This document shows, piece after piece, positions 1-6,580 of a stretch of 10,018 bases of DNA (position 1 is its first letter; every line of letters starts with the position of its first letter). Source of the DNA: an uncultured Bacilli bacterium (GTDB lineage: Bacteria > Bacillota_I > Bacilli_A > RF39 > UBA660). The stretch lies in assembly GCA_947628635.1 (NCBI GenBank), contig CANRAX010000044.1, positions 1-10,018 on the forward strand. Reading direction: 5' to 3'. Made by a program: the position numbers and the translations under genes. The notes beneath the pieces are model-generated. The model worked only from the letters and a program-made list of their open reading frames with translations. It made no database searches and was not told the origin of the DNA.

Positions 1-144
1 GACATCCATTAGTCCTTTATGATAGGCTCCAAAAACTAAATTAATATTTGGAATTGTGGAAATTTGTTCAATTAAGTCTTTTGCATTTTCAAATAATTCC
101 TCTGGAATATTTTCTTTAGATGTTGAAGCAATAAATAAATTCAT
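1..144 (-). CDS. LOG-family-like Rossmann protein, N-terminal part (cut by window edge)
   Basis: The reading frame stays open from the ATG at 144 to the left edge, giving 48 residues that begin MNLFIAST and contain the stretch NINLVFGAYHKGLMDV. A short first beta strand followed by a second strand ending in a glycine-rich G-x-x-x-x-G-L-M segment is the N-terminal pattern of LOG / TIGR00730-type proteins (the family of cytokinin riboside phosphate hydrolases and the 'lysine decarboxylase-like' proteins). The usual PGGxGTxxE motif would lie outside the window, so the family call is an inference. An AGGAG sits 12 bases before this ATG and 3 bases before an in-frame ATG at 153; I prefer 144 because the first strand starts there. 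It lies directly behind the T-box leader. Confidence 0.55.
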   Translation of the reverse strand, partial: MNLFIASTSKENIPEELFENAKDLIEQISTIPNINLVFGAYHKGLMDV

Positions 145-225
145 TATAATCATCTACTCCTTTTCCTATACATAAGATAACTTAACCATAAAAATATATT
201 TTCTTCATATTTTGTCTTAAAAAAT

Positions 226-349
226 TAAAAACTTCTAGAATTTTATAAGGACGAAATTACAATTCCGCGGTTCCACCTTACTTATTCTAGAAGAATCAAC
301 TTTTACATTATACTGCTTATCAGCTTTCCACACTGGTCATCACACTTAT
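226..349 (-). ncRNA. T-box leader RNA (short or reduced)
   Basis: On the minus strand the T-box sequence AAGGUGGAACCGCGG lies at 279-265. Its partner CGUCCUU lies at 253-247. Together they make the canonical antiterminator: AAGG/CCUU, the UGGAACC bulge that pairs with the NCCA end of uncharged tRNA, then CGGAAUU/AAUUUCG. A flanking pair CUUCUAGAAU (293-284) and AUUCUAGAAG (241-232), followed by UUUUU, can form a terminator. Only about 70 nt separate the likely transcription start from the T-box, less than a normal Stem I plus Stem III. I could not identify a specifier loop. It would control the LOG-like gene, and possibly a synthetase beyond the edge. Confidence 0.8.
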
Positions 350-355
350 GAGATT

Positions 356-385
356 ATAATACAATAAAAATTAATTTTAAGTCAA
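356..385 (-). promoter_or_regulatory. Sigma-A-type promoter of the T-box leader
   Basis: TTGACT (385-380) is separated by 18 bases from TATTAT (361-356). A TATAAT at 358-353 is an alternative at 21 bases. Transcription would start near 349, just before the T-box leader. Confidence 0.65.
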
Positions 386-386
386 G

Positions 387-408
387 AAAAAACTCCTTTT
401 AATGGAGT
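387..408 (-). terminator. Intrinsic terminator after the small membrane protein
   Basis: On the minus strand ACTCC, a 7-base loop and GGAGT are followed by a run of T. The stem is short (5 bp) but the T-run and the position, just after the stop at 439 and before the next promoter, fit a terminator. Confidence 0.65.
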
Positions 409-438
409 AGTTTCTGTAAAAATTAAATAGAAATAATA

Positions 439-633
439 TTAAAAATTCTTAGCTTTCTTACATCTAGAAATATCTTCCCAAATATTTGCTATATTTATAG
501 AAGAATAAATACTGCCTAGTAAAAATAAATATCTGTGAAATGTCATTACCAAAACATAAAAGACAGCAAAAACAATCAAACAAATTATAGAAATAACTAA
601 CTCTAGTATATCTATCTTAGATATTTTATTCAT
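439..633 (-). CDS. Small membrane protein of unknown function, 64 aa
   Basis: I do not recognise this protein. From the ATG at 633 it encodes 64 residues: a charged N-terminus (MNKISKIDILE), a hydrophobic stretch that could cross the membrane at about residues 11-30, a second hydrophobic patch near residues 33-46, and a basic tail (CKKAKN). The frame can be read further upstream, but a TTGCTT-17-TATAAT promoter lies inside that extension, so transcription starts downstream of it. GAGGGG lies 10 bases before the chosen ATG; an ATG at 642 is too close to it. It has its own promoter and terminator and is therefore a one-gene unit between recO and the T-box leader. Confidence 0.6.
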   Translation of the reverse strand: MNKISKIDILELVISIICLIVFAVFYVLVMTFHRYLFLLGSIYSSINIANIWEDISRCKKAKNF

Positions 634-661
634 TTCAACCATTCCCCTCAATGTGTAGCAT

Positions 662-690
662 ATTATACCACAAAATTGGGAAAAAAGCAA
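662..690 (-). promoter_or_regulatory. Promoter of the 64-aa membrane protein gene
   Basis: TTGCTT (690-685), 17 bases, then a perfect TATAAT (667-662). The predicted start near 655 gives a leader of about 20 bases containing GAGGGG. Confidence 0.75.
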
Positions 691-706
691 ATTTTCCAAG
701 GAAAAT
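681..706 (-). terminator. Probable recO terminator overlapping the next promoter
   Basis: A palindrome ATTTTCCTTGGAAAAT (706-691) lies 11 bases past the recO stop and is followed by TTGCTTTTTT. The stem is short and AT-rich. Its T-run overlaps the -35 of the next gene's promoter. Confidence 0.45.
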
Positions 707-717
707 AAAGCCTATTA

Positions 718-1458
718 TTAAGAAGATATTTTTTGGATTTGCTTTATAAAATTTTTGCTTTTCAAATAAAGACCCGTATATCGTTCATAATAATTATCCA
801 AAAATTTATTAATCTCTCTACTTATTTCTTCACTTACATCTAATTTAGTTATATTTTTTACATCAACATAGTAATACATTCTAATCATTTTTATAGTTTT
901 TTCACTAGTAGGGTTCTCATTTGTTTGACAATTTATACAAACATAACCACCACTATCAGCTGATAAAGAAACTATATTTTTAGTACTTCCACAGATACCA
1001 CAACCATCAATATTAGGCTTAACACCCAAATAATCTAATAATTTTAATTCTAAAATATTAGTTAAAACTAAAGGGTCAAATCCTTCATCAATCTTTAAAA
1101 GAGTATCTCTTAAAAGAAAGTAAATATTTTCTGAATCATTTTGCTTTATAACTTGATGAGTTAAATCTAATATATAAGAAGCATAACTTATTTTTTCTAG
1201 ATCAGTTGCTATTTTGGAAAAAGAATTAATAACATCAACGCTTATCAAAGTAGATAAACCATTTTCTTTATAGTAAAGATGAATTTTTCCATAAATTAAT
1301 TTTCTACTCACACCACGTAATTTACTTTTTAAATTACGACATCCTTTTGATATAACCCCAATTAAACCGTGTTCTTTAGTTAAAATATTTAATATTTTAC
1401 TTGATTCACTATAATTAGTTTCACTCAAAATAATTCCTTCCAAACTTTCTATTTTCAT
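718..1458 (-). CDS. recO: DNA repair protein RecO
   Basis: RecO works with RecF and RecR to load RecA on SSB-coated single-stranded DNA and anneals complementary strands. The 246-residue length is normal. The N-terminal OB-fold region begins with the typical EGIILSETNYSESSKIL segment, followed by an alpha-helical domain. A zinc-finger pair is intact: C153-x2-C156 and C174-x2-C177. Its ATG follows the stop of the tiny yqzL-like gene with no gap, and no strong Shine-Dalgarno is visible (GGAAAG only), so translation is probably coupled to that gene. It is the last gene of the long operon, as in Bacillus. Confidence 0.95.
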   Translation of the reverse strand: MKIESLEGIILSETNYSESSKILNILTKEHGLIGVISKGCRNLKSKLRGVSRKLIYGKIHLYYKENGLSTLISVDVINSFSKIATDLEKISYASYILDLTHQVIKQNDSENIYFLLRDTLLKIDEGFDPLVLTNILELKLLDYLGVKPNIDGCGICGSTKNIVSLSADSGGYVCINCQTNENPTSEKTIKMIRMYYYVDVKNITKLDVSEEISREINKFLDNYYERYTGLYLKSKNFIKQIQKISS

Positions 1459-1548
1459 TTAATCACGCTTTCCAATTTGTTTTAGTAAATTATAGTATTT
1501 AATATCTCCTGTTTTTATAAATAATTGCCATAAAATATTTGTATCCAT
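1459..1548 (-). CDS. yqzL: YqzL-like small protein, 29 aa
   Basis: This ORF is 29 codons long. It begins MDTNILWQLFIKTG, continues with an I-K-Y-Y-N-L-L-K-Q-I segment and ends KRD. The pattern W-x-x-F-x-x-T-G-x-I-x-x-Y-x-x-x-K matches the YqzL family of very short Firmicutes proteins, and the place between era and recO is where Bacillus subtilis has yqzL. AGAGGTGA lies about 5 bases before the ATG, a strong ribosome site, but it falls inside a hairpin (1549-1580). The stop TAA directly abuts the recO ATG. The function of the family is unknown to me. Confidence 0.75.
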   Translation of the reverse strand: MDTNILWQLFIKTGDIKYYNLLKQIGKRD

Positions 1549-1580
1549 AAAATCACCTCTATTTATATAGTGGTGATTTT
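1549..1580 (-). promoter_or_regulatory. Hairpin hiding the yqzL ribosome site
   Basis: AAAATCACC (1580-1572) and GGTGATTTT (1557-1549) pair over 9 bp; inside, after one mismatch, CTAT pairs with ATAG. The right arm contains the Shine-Dalgarno and ends at the yqzL ATG. No T-run follows on the coding strand, so it looks like a translational control or RNA-processing element. On the plus strand it is followed by TTTTTATTT, but no plus-strand gene ends here. Confidence 0.55.
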
Positions 1581-1589
1581 TATTTCTTT

Positions 1590-2477
1590 TTATTCATCTT
1601 CTTTTAAACCTAATTCTAAAAAATATTTTTCTTCATCACGCCAATTTTTTAGAGTTTTGACATAAGTTTCTAAAAATACTTTTTTACCAAGAAATTTTTC
1701 CATATCCATTCTTGCTTTAGAACCAATTTCTTTTAAAAGTGAACCATTTTTGCCAATAATTATTTTTTTAACATTATCTCTATCTACAACAATTAGCACT
1801 TGAACATGAACACAATTTTTGTCTTCTTCATAATTTTCTACATAACACGATACAGTATGTGGGATTTCATCTTTTGTTAACTCCAAAATTTTTTCTCTTA
1901 CAAATTCTGCCATTATAAATCTTGTTGAAACATTAGTTAGTTCCTCTTCACTATAAATCTTATCCATTTCTTCAAGATTATCTTTTAAGCATGAAATTAA
2001 AATATCAAGATTATCTTTTTTAAAAGCTGATAAAGGAATAATTTCCTTAAAGTCGGCTAATTCTTTTAACTCATTTATATCCTTTAAAAGTTTTTGTTTA
2101 TCTTTAATCAAATCAATTTTATTTAGTAACAAAAAAATGGGAATATGCTTATCTTTAATTTTGTCTAGAATAAATTTATCACCTTTACCAAATCCTTTTG
2201 CAATATCAACCAAAAATAAGATAACATCAACACCTTCTGTTTTATCATAAGCCTTTTTATTAAGTAAATTACCTAATTTATGAGTTGGTTTATGAATTCC
2301 TGGCGTATCTAAAAAAATTATTTGAGCATCTTCATCATTATAAATACCTTGAATAATATTTCTTGTCGTACCACTAACATTTGAAGTAATGGCTAATTTT
2401 ATTCCTAAAAGAGAATTTAAAAGGGTACTTTTTCCAACATTAGGTCGCCCTACTATACTTACAAAACCACATTTCAT
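1590..2477 (-). CDS. era: GTPase Era
   Basis: Era is an essential GTPase that binds the 3' end of 16S rRNA during 30S assembly. All G motifs are present: GRPNVGKS (10-17), GTTR (36-39), DTPG (57-60), NKID (119-122) and SA (150-151). The C-terminal KH RNA-binding domain carries IGKNGSLLKEIG from about residue 241. Length 295 is standard. The start ATG overlaps the cdd stop as ATGA (4 bases), so the two are translationally coupled; GGGAG lies 12 bases upstream. Confidence 0.97.
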   Translation of the reverse strand: MKCGFVSIVGRPNVGKSTLLNSLLGIKLAITSNVSGTTRNIIQGIYNDEDAQIIFLDTPGIHKPTHKLGNLLNKKAYDKTEGVDVILFLVDIAKGFGKGDKFILDKIKDKHIPIFLLLNKIDLIKDKQKLLKDINELKELADFKEIIPLSAFKKDNLDILISCLKDNLEEMDKIYSEEELTNVSTRFIMAEFVREKILELTKDEIPHTVSCYVENYEEDKNCVHVQVLIVVDRDNVKKIIIGKNGSLLKEIGSKARMDMEKFLGKKVFLETYVKTLKNWRDEEKYFLELGLKEDE

Positions 2478-2854
2478 TGCAAATCATCACTCCCAAAAGG
2501 ATATGGACATAAATCTTTTTTGGTAAAGACTTTAAATTCTCCTTCTTTGTCATAACAAACAATTTCAGCTGTCAATTCAAAAAATTCTTCTAATAATTGA
2601 CGACAAATAAAACAAGGCATAGCAATATTCTTAGCCATTATATGAATTTCTTTAAAATCACCCTTCTTATAACCAGCAGCAATTGCAGAAGTAATAGCAA
2701 CACGTTCAGCACAAATTGTGGCTCCATAACTAGCATTTTCAACATTAACACCAGAAAAAGTCGCTCCATCTTTACAGACTACTATGGCACTGACTGGATA
2801 ATTTGAATAAGGTACATAACAATTTTTTTGTAATTCTAACAATCTTTCTTTCAT
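2474..2854 (-). CDS. cdd: Cytidine deaminase
   Basis: The enzyme deaminates cytidine and deoxycytidine to uridine and deoxyuridine for pyrimidine salvage in the cytoplasm. The 126-residue homotetrameric type is recognisable from YVPYSNYPVSA near the start, NVENASYG (37-44), CAER (48-51, with zinc ligand C48 and catalytic E50), and C81-x2-C84 as the other two zinc ligands. Most relatives have PCGACRQ; here it is PCFICRQ, with the two residues between the ligands changed but the ligands kept. AGGAG lies 6 bases before the ATG. It sits one base after the dgkA stop and overlaps era. Confidence 0.95.
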   Translation of the reverse strand: MKERLLELQKNCYVPYSNYPVSAIVVCKDGATFSGVNVENASYGATICAERVAITSAIAAGYKKGDFKEIHIMAKNIAMPCFICRQLLEEFFELTAEIVCYDKEGEFKVFTKKDLCPYPFGSDDLQ

Positions 2855-2855
2855 A

Positions 2856-3266
2856 TTACACTCCTAAAAATTCAACTATATGAGGGATAAAAATAATTAA
2901 ACCAATTATAGCAGAAATAATAGCCATCATTAAAACACCAGCACTAGCTGTATCCTTTGCTGCTTTGGCTAAAGGATGAATATCTGGTGAAGCTAAATCA
3001 ACAACATACTCAATAGCAGTATTAAAAAATTCTGCCATTAAGACTAAACCAATTAATATTAAACATACTAACCATTCTAAATAAGTTATATTTAAAATAA
3101 AGCCAGCGATTATAACTAAAATAGCAATAACCGTATGTATTTTTAAATTTTGCTCTCCAGCATAAGCTCGTAAAATACCAATTCCAGCAAATTTAAAACT
3201 ATTTCGTAAACGCTTTTTGTCTAATTTTAAATCTTCAATAGTAATCTTCTTATCTTTTAATTCCAT
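2856..3266 (-). CDS. dgkA: Undecaprenol/diacylglycerol kinase DgkA
   Basis: In Gram-positives this small membrane kinase mainly phosphorylates undecaprenol to recycle the cell-wall lipid carrier. The protein has 136 residues with three hydrophobic helices (about 45-61, 63-84 and 107-129). The family motif is clear: E79-F-F-N-T-A-I-E-Y-V-V-D (79-90), followed by H97 and AKAAKDTASAG (100-110); upstream come GEQN and H44. The N-terminal 20 residues are a charged extension. The gene overlaps the end of ybeY by 17 bases, and AGGAGG lies 12 bases before the ATG. Confidence 0.93.
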   Translation of the reverse strand: MELKDKKITIEDLKLDKKRLRNSFKFAGIGILRAYAGEQNLKIHTVIAILVIIAGFILNITYLEWLVCLILIGLVLMAEFFNTAIEYVVDLASPDIHPLAKAAKDTASAGVLMMAIISAIIGLIIFIPHIVEFLGV

Positions 3267-3699
3267 TTTCTTCTAGTACCTCCTCTTGTTTAGCAAACAT
3301 AACAGCTTCATCTTTTTTATTCATATGATCATAGCCTAATAAGTGATAAAAACCATGAACTGCTAAAAAAGACAATTCTCGAAGTAAAGAGTGTCCATAT
3401 TCAGCACTCTGCGTTTTTGCCTTATCAAGAGAAATATAAATATCGCCTAATATACGCACATCACTCGGAAGAACAACACTATCTTCATCTTCTAAAGCAA
3501 AAGTTATGACATCTGTTTCTCTATCTATTTTTCGATAAGTGCTATTTAAATATTTTATATATTCATTATCAACAATTATTAAGTTAAATGCTGTCTTTTT
3601 TAATTGTTCTTTTTTCATAGCACTTTCTAAAACTTTTTTAACAACTTCTAGTTCTTTAACTTCTTCATTTGTTTGATTAATTATTTCTACTTCATTCAT
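3250..3699 (-). CDS. ybeY: rRNA endoribonuclease / maturation factor YbeY
   Basis: YbeY is a zinc-dependent protein for 16S rRNA 3' end maturation and ribosome quality control. The signature H115-x3-H119-x5-H125 is seen as HGFYHLLGYDH, with the second position Tyr instead of the commoner Leu. The TDVITFAL strand (62-69) and GDIYIS (85-90) are also typical. The 149-residue length is normal. AGGAG lies 7 bases before the ATG, and the gap to the VanZ-like gene is 13 bases. In Bacillus it follows phoH and pgpH, which are absent here. Confidence 0.95.
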   Translation of the reverse strand: MNEVEIINQTNEEVKELEVVKKVLESAMKKEQLKKTAFNLIIVDNEYIKYLNSTYRKIDRETDVITFALEDEDSVVLPSDVRILGDIYISLDKAKTQSAEYGHSLLRELSFLAVHGFYHLLGYDHMNKKDEAVMFAKQEEVLEENGIKR

Positions 3700-3712
3700 A
3701 CTTAAACTCCTA

Positions 3713-4312
3713 CTATAATAATGTAATAATACCTAATAAAATTATAATTGAGATAATATTTAAAAACCATTCGTTTTTAAAAACTCGAGGTACAGAGTTT
3801 CCTATTTTTTGTAGAGATGTGTAAACAACAAAGCCTAATAAACCACCGGCTAAATTTAATAATATGTCATCTACATCAAAAACACGACCTATTGACATTT
3901 GAACAAGTTCTATGGAAAAACTAGCTATTAATGTCAAAATAATAGTTAAACGTGGTTTTTTACTTTGAAAATAATAACTTATAAAAAAACCATATGGTAA
4001 AAACATAATCATATTACCTATAACATTTTTAAAAAATAATCGGCTTGCAAAATTATATCTAAAAATTTCTTTAAATGGAATAAAATTATTACTAGACCAT
4101 ATTGTATCATCTCTAAAAGTAACAACTTGGAATAGGCATAAAATATAAATTATAAAACTTAAAGTAATTAGCTCTTTATATAAGATAATTTTTTCTTTAT
4201 TTTTTATGATATAACAAATACGAAAAGAAACGATAATAACGAGTGATATAATTGTCATTGGCCATGTAAAATTTACAACACCATGAATGGTACTAGATAA
4301 TCCACTTAACAC
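3713..4312 (-). CDS. VanZ-like membrane protein
   Basis: The 199-200 residue protein has about five membrane helices. It shows the VanZ-family core: NFIPF (77-81), NVIGNMIMFLPYGF (97-110), SIELVQ (134-139) and D-V-D-D-I-L-L-N-L-A-G-G-L-L-G (147-161), numbered from the TTG. VanZ itself gives low-level teicoplanin resistance by an unclear mechanism; most chromosomal members have no assigned job, so I do not infer resistance. There is no ATG at the start. A GTG (4312) lies 7 bases after AGGAG and a TTG (4315) lies 4 bases after it; I chose the GTG. The gene begins a few bases after the yqfD stop and replaces phoH-pgpH in the usual order. Confidence 0.88.
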   Translation of the reverse strand: MLSGLSSTIHGVVNFTWPMTIISLVIIVSFRICYIIKNKEKIILYKELITLSFIIYILCLFQVVTFRDDTIWSSNNFIPFKEIFRYNFASRLFFKNVIGNMIMFLPYGFFISYYFQSKKPRLTIILTLIASFSIELVQMSIGRVFDVDDILLNLAGGLLGFVVYTSLQKIGNSVPRVFKNEWFLNIISIIILLGIITLL

Positions 4313-4316
4313 CAAA

Positions 4317-5489
4317 TCACTCCTTTTCTTTTTCTATGTTTTCCATATCTGAAATATTAATTTTACTAATATCTTGATAAGTTGTAATATTTTCTTTAAC
4401 TTTAATAAATACTTCTACTTCTATTCTACTATTCTTTTTAGCTTTTTTCAAAACTTTTTTAGATATAATATCTGCATCTTCAGGCAATTTATTAAAAAGT
4501 GTTTCTTCAGCTTTCTTAAGAGCCTCATTTTCAATATTTTTTAAAGTGTAATTTTTATTTATAACTTTTGTTTTTATGTATTTAGTAAAACTTATATTTA
4601 TCGGCATTAATTTATTACTAATTAAAGGAAGGTTTTCTTTTGCATAAGTTTTATATTTATTAAATAAATTTATATTTCTTGAAAAAACATTTATTTCTAA
4701 ACCATATCTTTTTTCTTTCGTTTTAACTACTTCTTGATAATTAATAGGAAAATCTAAATTTACTTTATACCAAACTTCTCCATAAACAATACCATCAGCA
4801 CATCTTTTAGCAACAATGTTTTCTTTATTATGAATAAATCCACTTATTAAAGGTGTATTTTTTTCTACATAGTCGTTAATTTTTACTTGTACCTCACCTG
4901 AAAAGGCATTAATTTCTAAAATTCGTGCTGCTTTTTTAGCAACAACACTTCTAGCTGAACACTTTTTAACAGCTTCATTTTTCTTTCTTTGCTCAATACT
5001 AATCCTATATTTAGTACCTATCCTTTCAATCTCTAACCATTCTATATCATCTACTTCTTTTTTCTGAATTTTTTGTACTAACTTTTCTACTTTAGCATAT
5101 GGCATAACAAAATTATATTTTTTTAAACCATAGTAATTCAAATCATTTTGTACAATTTCTACAATGTCTTTATTAGTATGAACAATTTCAACATTAAAAA
5201 TCACTTTACTTAAAACAATATTTATTAATAAGGCAAATAAAAACCCAATGCAAAAAATATAATTTTTTTTAATTAAATATTCATATTTAGCTGGACCTAT
5301 TCTTTCAACAATCTCTATTTTATAGGAAGTTTTTATATCTCTTATTTTACTATAATCTTCTACATCAACTACAATATAGACTTCCTTTGAAGATGTTTTT
5401 AAATCATAGATATTAATTTTTCTTTTAATGAGTTCTTTTATAAAATAGTTAGGATTTTTTCCACTGATTTTTATTTTATACTTATTCAT
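4317..5489 (-). CDS. yqfD: Sporulation protein YqfD
   Basis: YqfD is required for sporulation in Bacillus subtilis; its biochemical role is unclear. The 390-residue length fits. Residues 1-70 form a soluble domain, one membrane helix spans about 77-99, and the rest is a mixed domain with repeated strands. It overlaps yqfC by 8 bases, the same pairing as in other spore formers, and AGAGGT precedes the ATG by about 5 bases. It ends in TGA, which also shows that UGA is read as stop here. Confidence 0.9.
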   Translation of the reverse strand: MNKYKIKISGKNPNYFIKELIKRKINIYDLKTSSKEVYIVVDVEDYSKIRDIKTSYKIEIVERIGPAKYEYLIKKNYIFCIGFLFALLINIVLSKVIFNVEIVHTNKDIVEIVQNDLNYYGLKKYNFVMPYAKVEKLVQKIQKKEVDDIEWLEIERIGTKYRISIEQRKKNEAVKKCSARSVVAKKAARILEINAFSGEVQVKINDYVEKNTPLISGFIHNKENIVAKRCADGIVYGEVWYKVNLDFPINYQEVVKTKEKRYGLEINVFSRNINLFNKYKTYAKENLPLISNKLMPINISFTKYIKTKVINKNYTLKNIENEALKKAEETLFNKLPEDADIISKKVLKKAKKNSRIEVEVFIKVKENITTYQDISKINISDMENIEKEKE

Positions 5490-5721
5490 GGCCGACCTCT
5501 ATTTTAATAACTTCTCCTATAATTAAAACTTCTTCATCTAGAAGTTTATTTAAAATTAAATTTTTTCCATGAATAGTAATTTTTTTATTTCCACCTAAGA
5601 AAAGTATTTTATCATCTTCTAAAGAAACTATTTTTTGATAGTTAACAATATCAATTTTATTAGAAAAGATAGTAAAGCGAAATTCATCATCTTTTATATA
5701 ATTTCTAATGCCTTCAATCAT
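5482..5721 (-). CDS. yqfC: Sporulation protein YqfC (YabP/YqfC family)
   Basis: The 79-residue protein has the YabP/YqfC pattern of short strands. A nearly continuous beta region holds KITIHGKNLILNKLLDEEVL and then IIGEVIKIEV. These proteins act in spore formation and usually precede yqfD, as here with an 8-base overlap. GGGTGA lies 6 bases before the ATG. The -10-like element CATATACT just upstream is discussed separately. Confidence 0.88.
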   Translation of the reverse strand: MIEGIRNYIKDDEFRFTIFSNKIDIVNYQKIVSLEDDKILFLGGNKKITIHGKNLILNKLLDEEVLIIGEVIKIEVGHE

Positions 5722-5738
5722 TAAAAATCACCCATTAA

Positions 5739-5768
5739 AGTATATGATATTAAATAGAAAAGAAATAC
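5739..5768 (-). promoter_or_regulatory. Candidate promoter of the yqfC operon, possibly sigma-E-like
   Basis: CATATACT (5746-5739) differs at one position from the sigma-E -10 consensus CATACACT; read for sigma-A, TATACT is a 5/6 match. The upstream element is weak: GTATTT (5768-5763) is 16 bases away, longer than the sigma-E norm of about 14. Transcription would start about 10-15 bases before the yqfC ATG. Confidence 0.35.
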
Positions 5769-5787
5769 TTTTCCTTTAGTATTTCTT
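5760..5787 (-). terminator. Terminator after yqeY
   Basis: AAGAAATACT (5787-5778) and AGTATTTCTT (5769-5760) form a perfect 10-bp stem around an 8-base loop, starting inside the yqeY stop codon. It is followed by TTTCTATTTA, a mediocre T-run, so some read-through into yqfC is possible. Confidence 0.7.
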
Positions 5788-6223
5788 ATTGTAATTTGTC
5801 TTTTATAATATTACTTACTTCTTTCATATCAGCTTTACCTTTTAAAGTGGAATTAGCTTCTTTCATTACTTTTCCCATATCTTTTTGACCTTCTGGTTTT
5901 ATTTGAGCAAAAAGTTTTTCTATAACAGCTACAACTTCTTCTCTTGTTAATTGTTCTGGTAAATATTCTTGAAGAATTTCAAGTTCTTTTTGTGTTTTTT
6001 CAACTAAATCAGTACGATTAGCTTTTTCAAATTCTGCAAGTGAATCTTTACGCATTTTTATTTGTTTATTTAATATATCTAAAAATAAATCGTCATTTAA
6101 TTCTCGTTTTTTATCAATATGTTCCAAATCTATCGCTGCTTTAACCATTCTAAGTACCATCAATCTTTCTTTATCTTTACTTTTCATAGCAACAACCATA
6201 TCATTTTTTAATTTTTCTATCAT
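5786..6223 (-). CDS. yqeY: GatB/YqeY-domain protein
   Basis: The 145-residue protein is a free-standing YqeY domain, homologous to the tRNA-binding tail of GatB, the amidotransferase subunit; its cellular role is not settled. Typical segments are KDKERLMVLRMVKAAI near residue 17, LQEYLPEQLT about residue 84, and the C-terminal GKVMKEANSTLKGKADMKEV. Pairing with rpsU is a standard Firmicutes arrangement. AGGAG lies 9 bases before the ATG; 33 bases, mostly a hairpin, separate it from rpsU. Confidence 0.93.
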   Translation of the reverse strand: MIEKLKNDMVVAMKSKDKERLMVLRMVKAAIDLEHIDKKRELNDDLFLDILNKQIKMRKDSLAEFEKANRTDLVEKTQKELEILQEYLPEQLTREEVVAVIEKLFAQIKPEGQKDMGKVMKEANSTLKGKADMKEVSNIIKDKLQ

Positions 6224-6245
6224 TTTTCTTATCTCCTTTATTTAA

Positions 6246-6272
6246 AAATAGAGATATTAGTTATCTCTATTT
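6246..6272 (-). terminator. Hairpin between rpsU and yqeY, likely partial terminator
   Basis: AAATAGAGATA (6272-6262) and TATCTCTATTT (6256-6246) form an 11-bp perfect stem with the rpsU stop codon in its 5-base loop. It is followed by only TTAAA, so it probably reduces rather than stops transcription into yqeY, or protects the rpsU message end. Confidence 0.6.
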
Positions 6273-6460
6273 CGATTTGCTCTATCTCTTTTTCTTGAAT
6301 TTTTAATTCCTTCTTTTTTTGCCGCTCTTCTTCTAACTCCTGGTTTATCGTAAGCTTCTCTTTTTTTCCATTCTGAAGGGACACCATCTCTTGCCACTTT
6401 TTGTTTGAACTTTCTTAGAGCTTGATCAAGATTACCTCTAACAGTTACTTTAGTTGCCAT
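6257..6460 (-). CDS. rpsU: Ribosomal protein bS21
   Basis: bS21 is a small basic protein of the 30S subunit near the anti-Shine-Dalgarno region. The 67-residue sequence has the family core: ALRKFKQKVARDGVPSEWKK followed by a basic tail RRRAAKKEGIKNSRKRDR. It is several residues longer than the common 57-58-residue form. GGGAGGG precedes the ATG by about 9 bases. It has its own consensus promoter and heads the rpsU-yqeY unit. Confidence 0.97.
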   Translation of the reverse strand: MATKVTVRGNLDQALRKFKQKVARDGVPSEWKKREAYDKPGVRRRAAKKEGIKNSRKRDRANRNRDN

Positions 6461-6494
6461 TCAATTATCCCTCCCTTCGCTTTAACTAAAATGA

Positions 6495-6523
6495 ATTATA
6501 CCAAAAGATTATTTATTTTTCAA
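6495..6523 (-). promoter_or_regulatory. rpsU promoter
   Basis: TTGAAA (6523-6518), 17 bases, TATAAT (6500-6495): a near-perfect sigma-A promoter. The transcript would start about 30 bases before the ATG. Between it and the bacteriocin gene ending at 6581 I see only an AT-only hairpin (about 6534-6562) without a T-run. Confidence 0.85.
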
Positions 6524-6580
6524 CATTTTTTAGCTTTTTTTCCTAAAATCACACGAAAAAAGAGTTTTAAGTATCATTTT

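Noticed and set aside
634..699. 22-residue N-terminal extension of the small membrane protein
   Set aside because: The extension overlaps a strong TTGCTT-17-TATAAT promoter, and a ribosome site fits the inner ATG at 633.
1549..1580. Plus-strand intrinsic terminator
   Set aside because: The stem is followed by T on the plus strand, but no plus-strand transcript unit ends here.
2597..2806. Open frame of 69 codons on the plus strand inside cdd
   Set aside because: It is the antisense shadow of a well-supported cytidine deaminase, has no ribosome site and a low-complexity Asn/Ser/Thr-rich product.
718..5721. Mycoplasma-type code with UGA as Trp
   Set aside because: yqfD and cdd both end in TGA at the expected family length, and read-through would merge separate genes.
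6534..6562. Hairpin of T-run and A-run between the second peptide gene and rpsU as a terminator
   Set aside because: The stem is AT-only with a bulge and has no T-run on the minus strand; it may be chance in such DNA.
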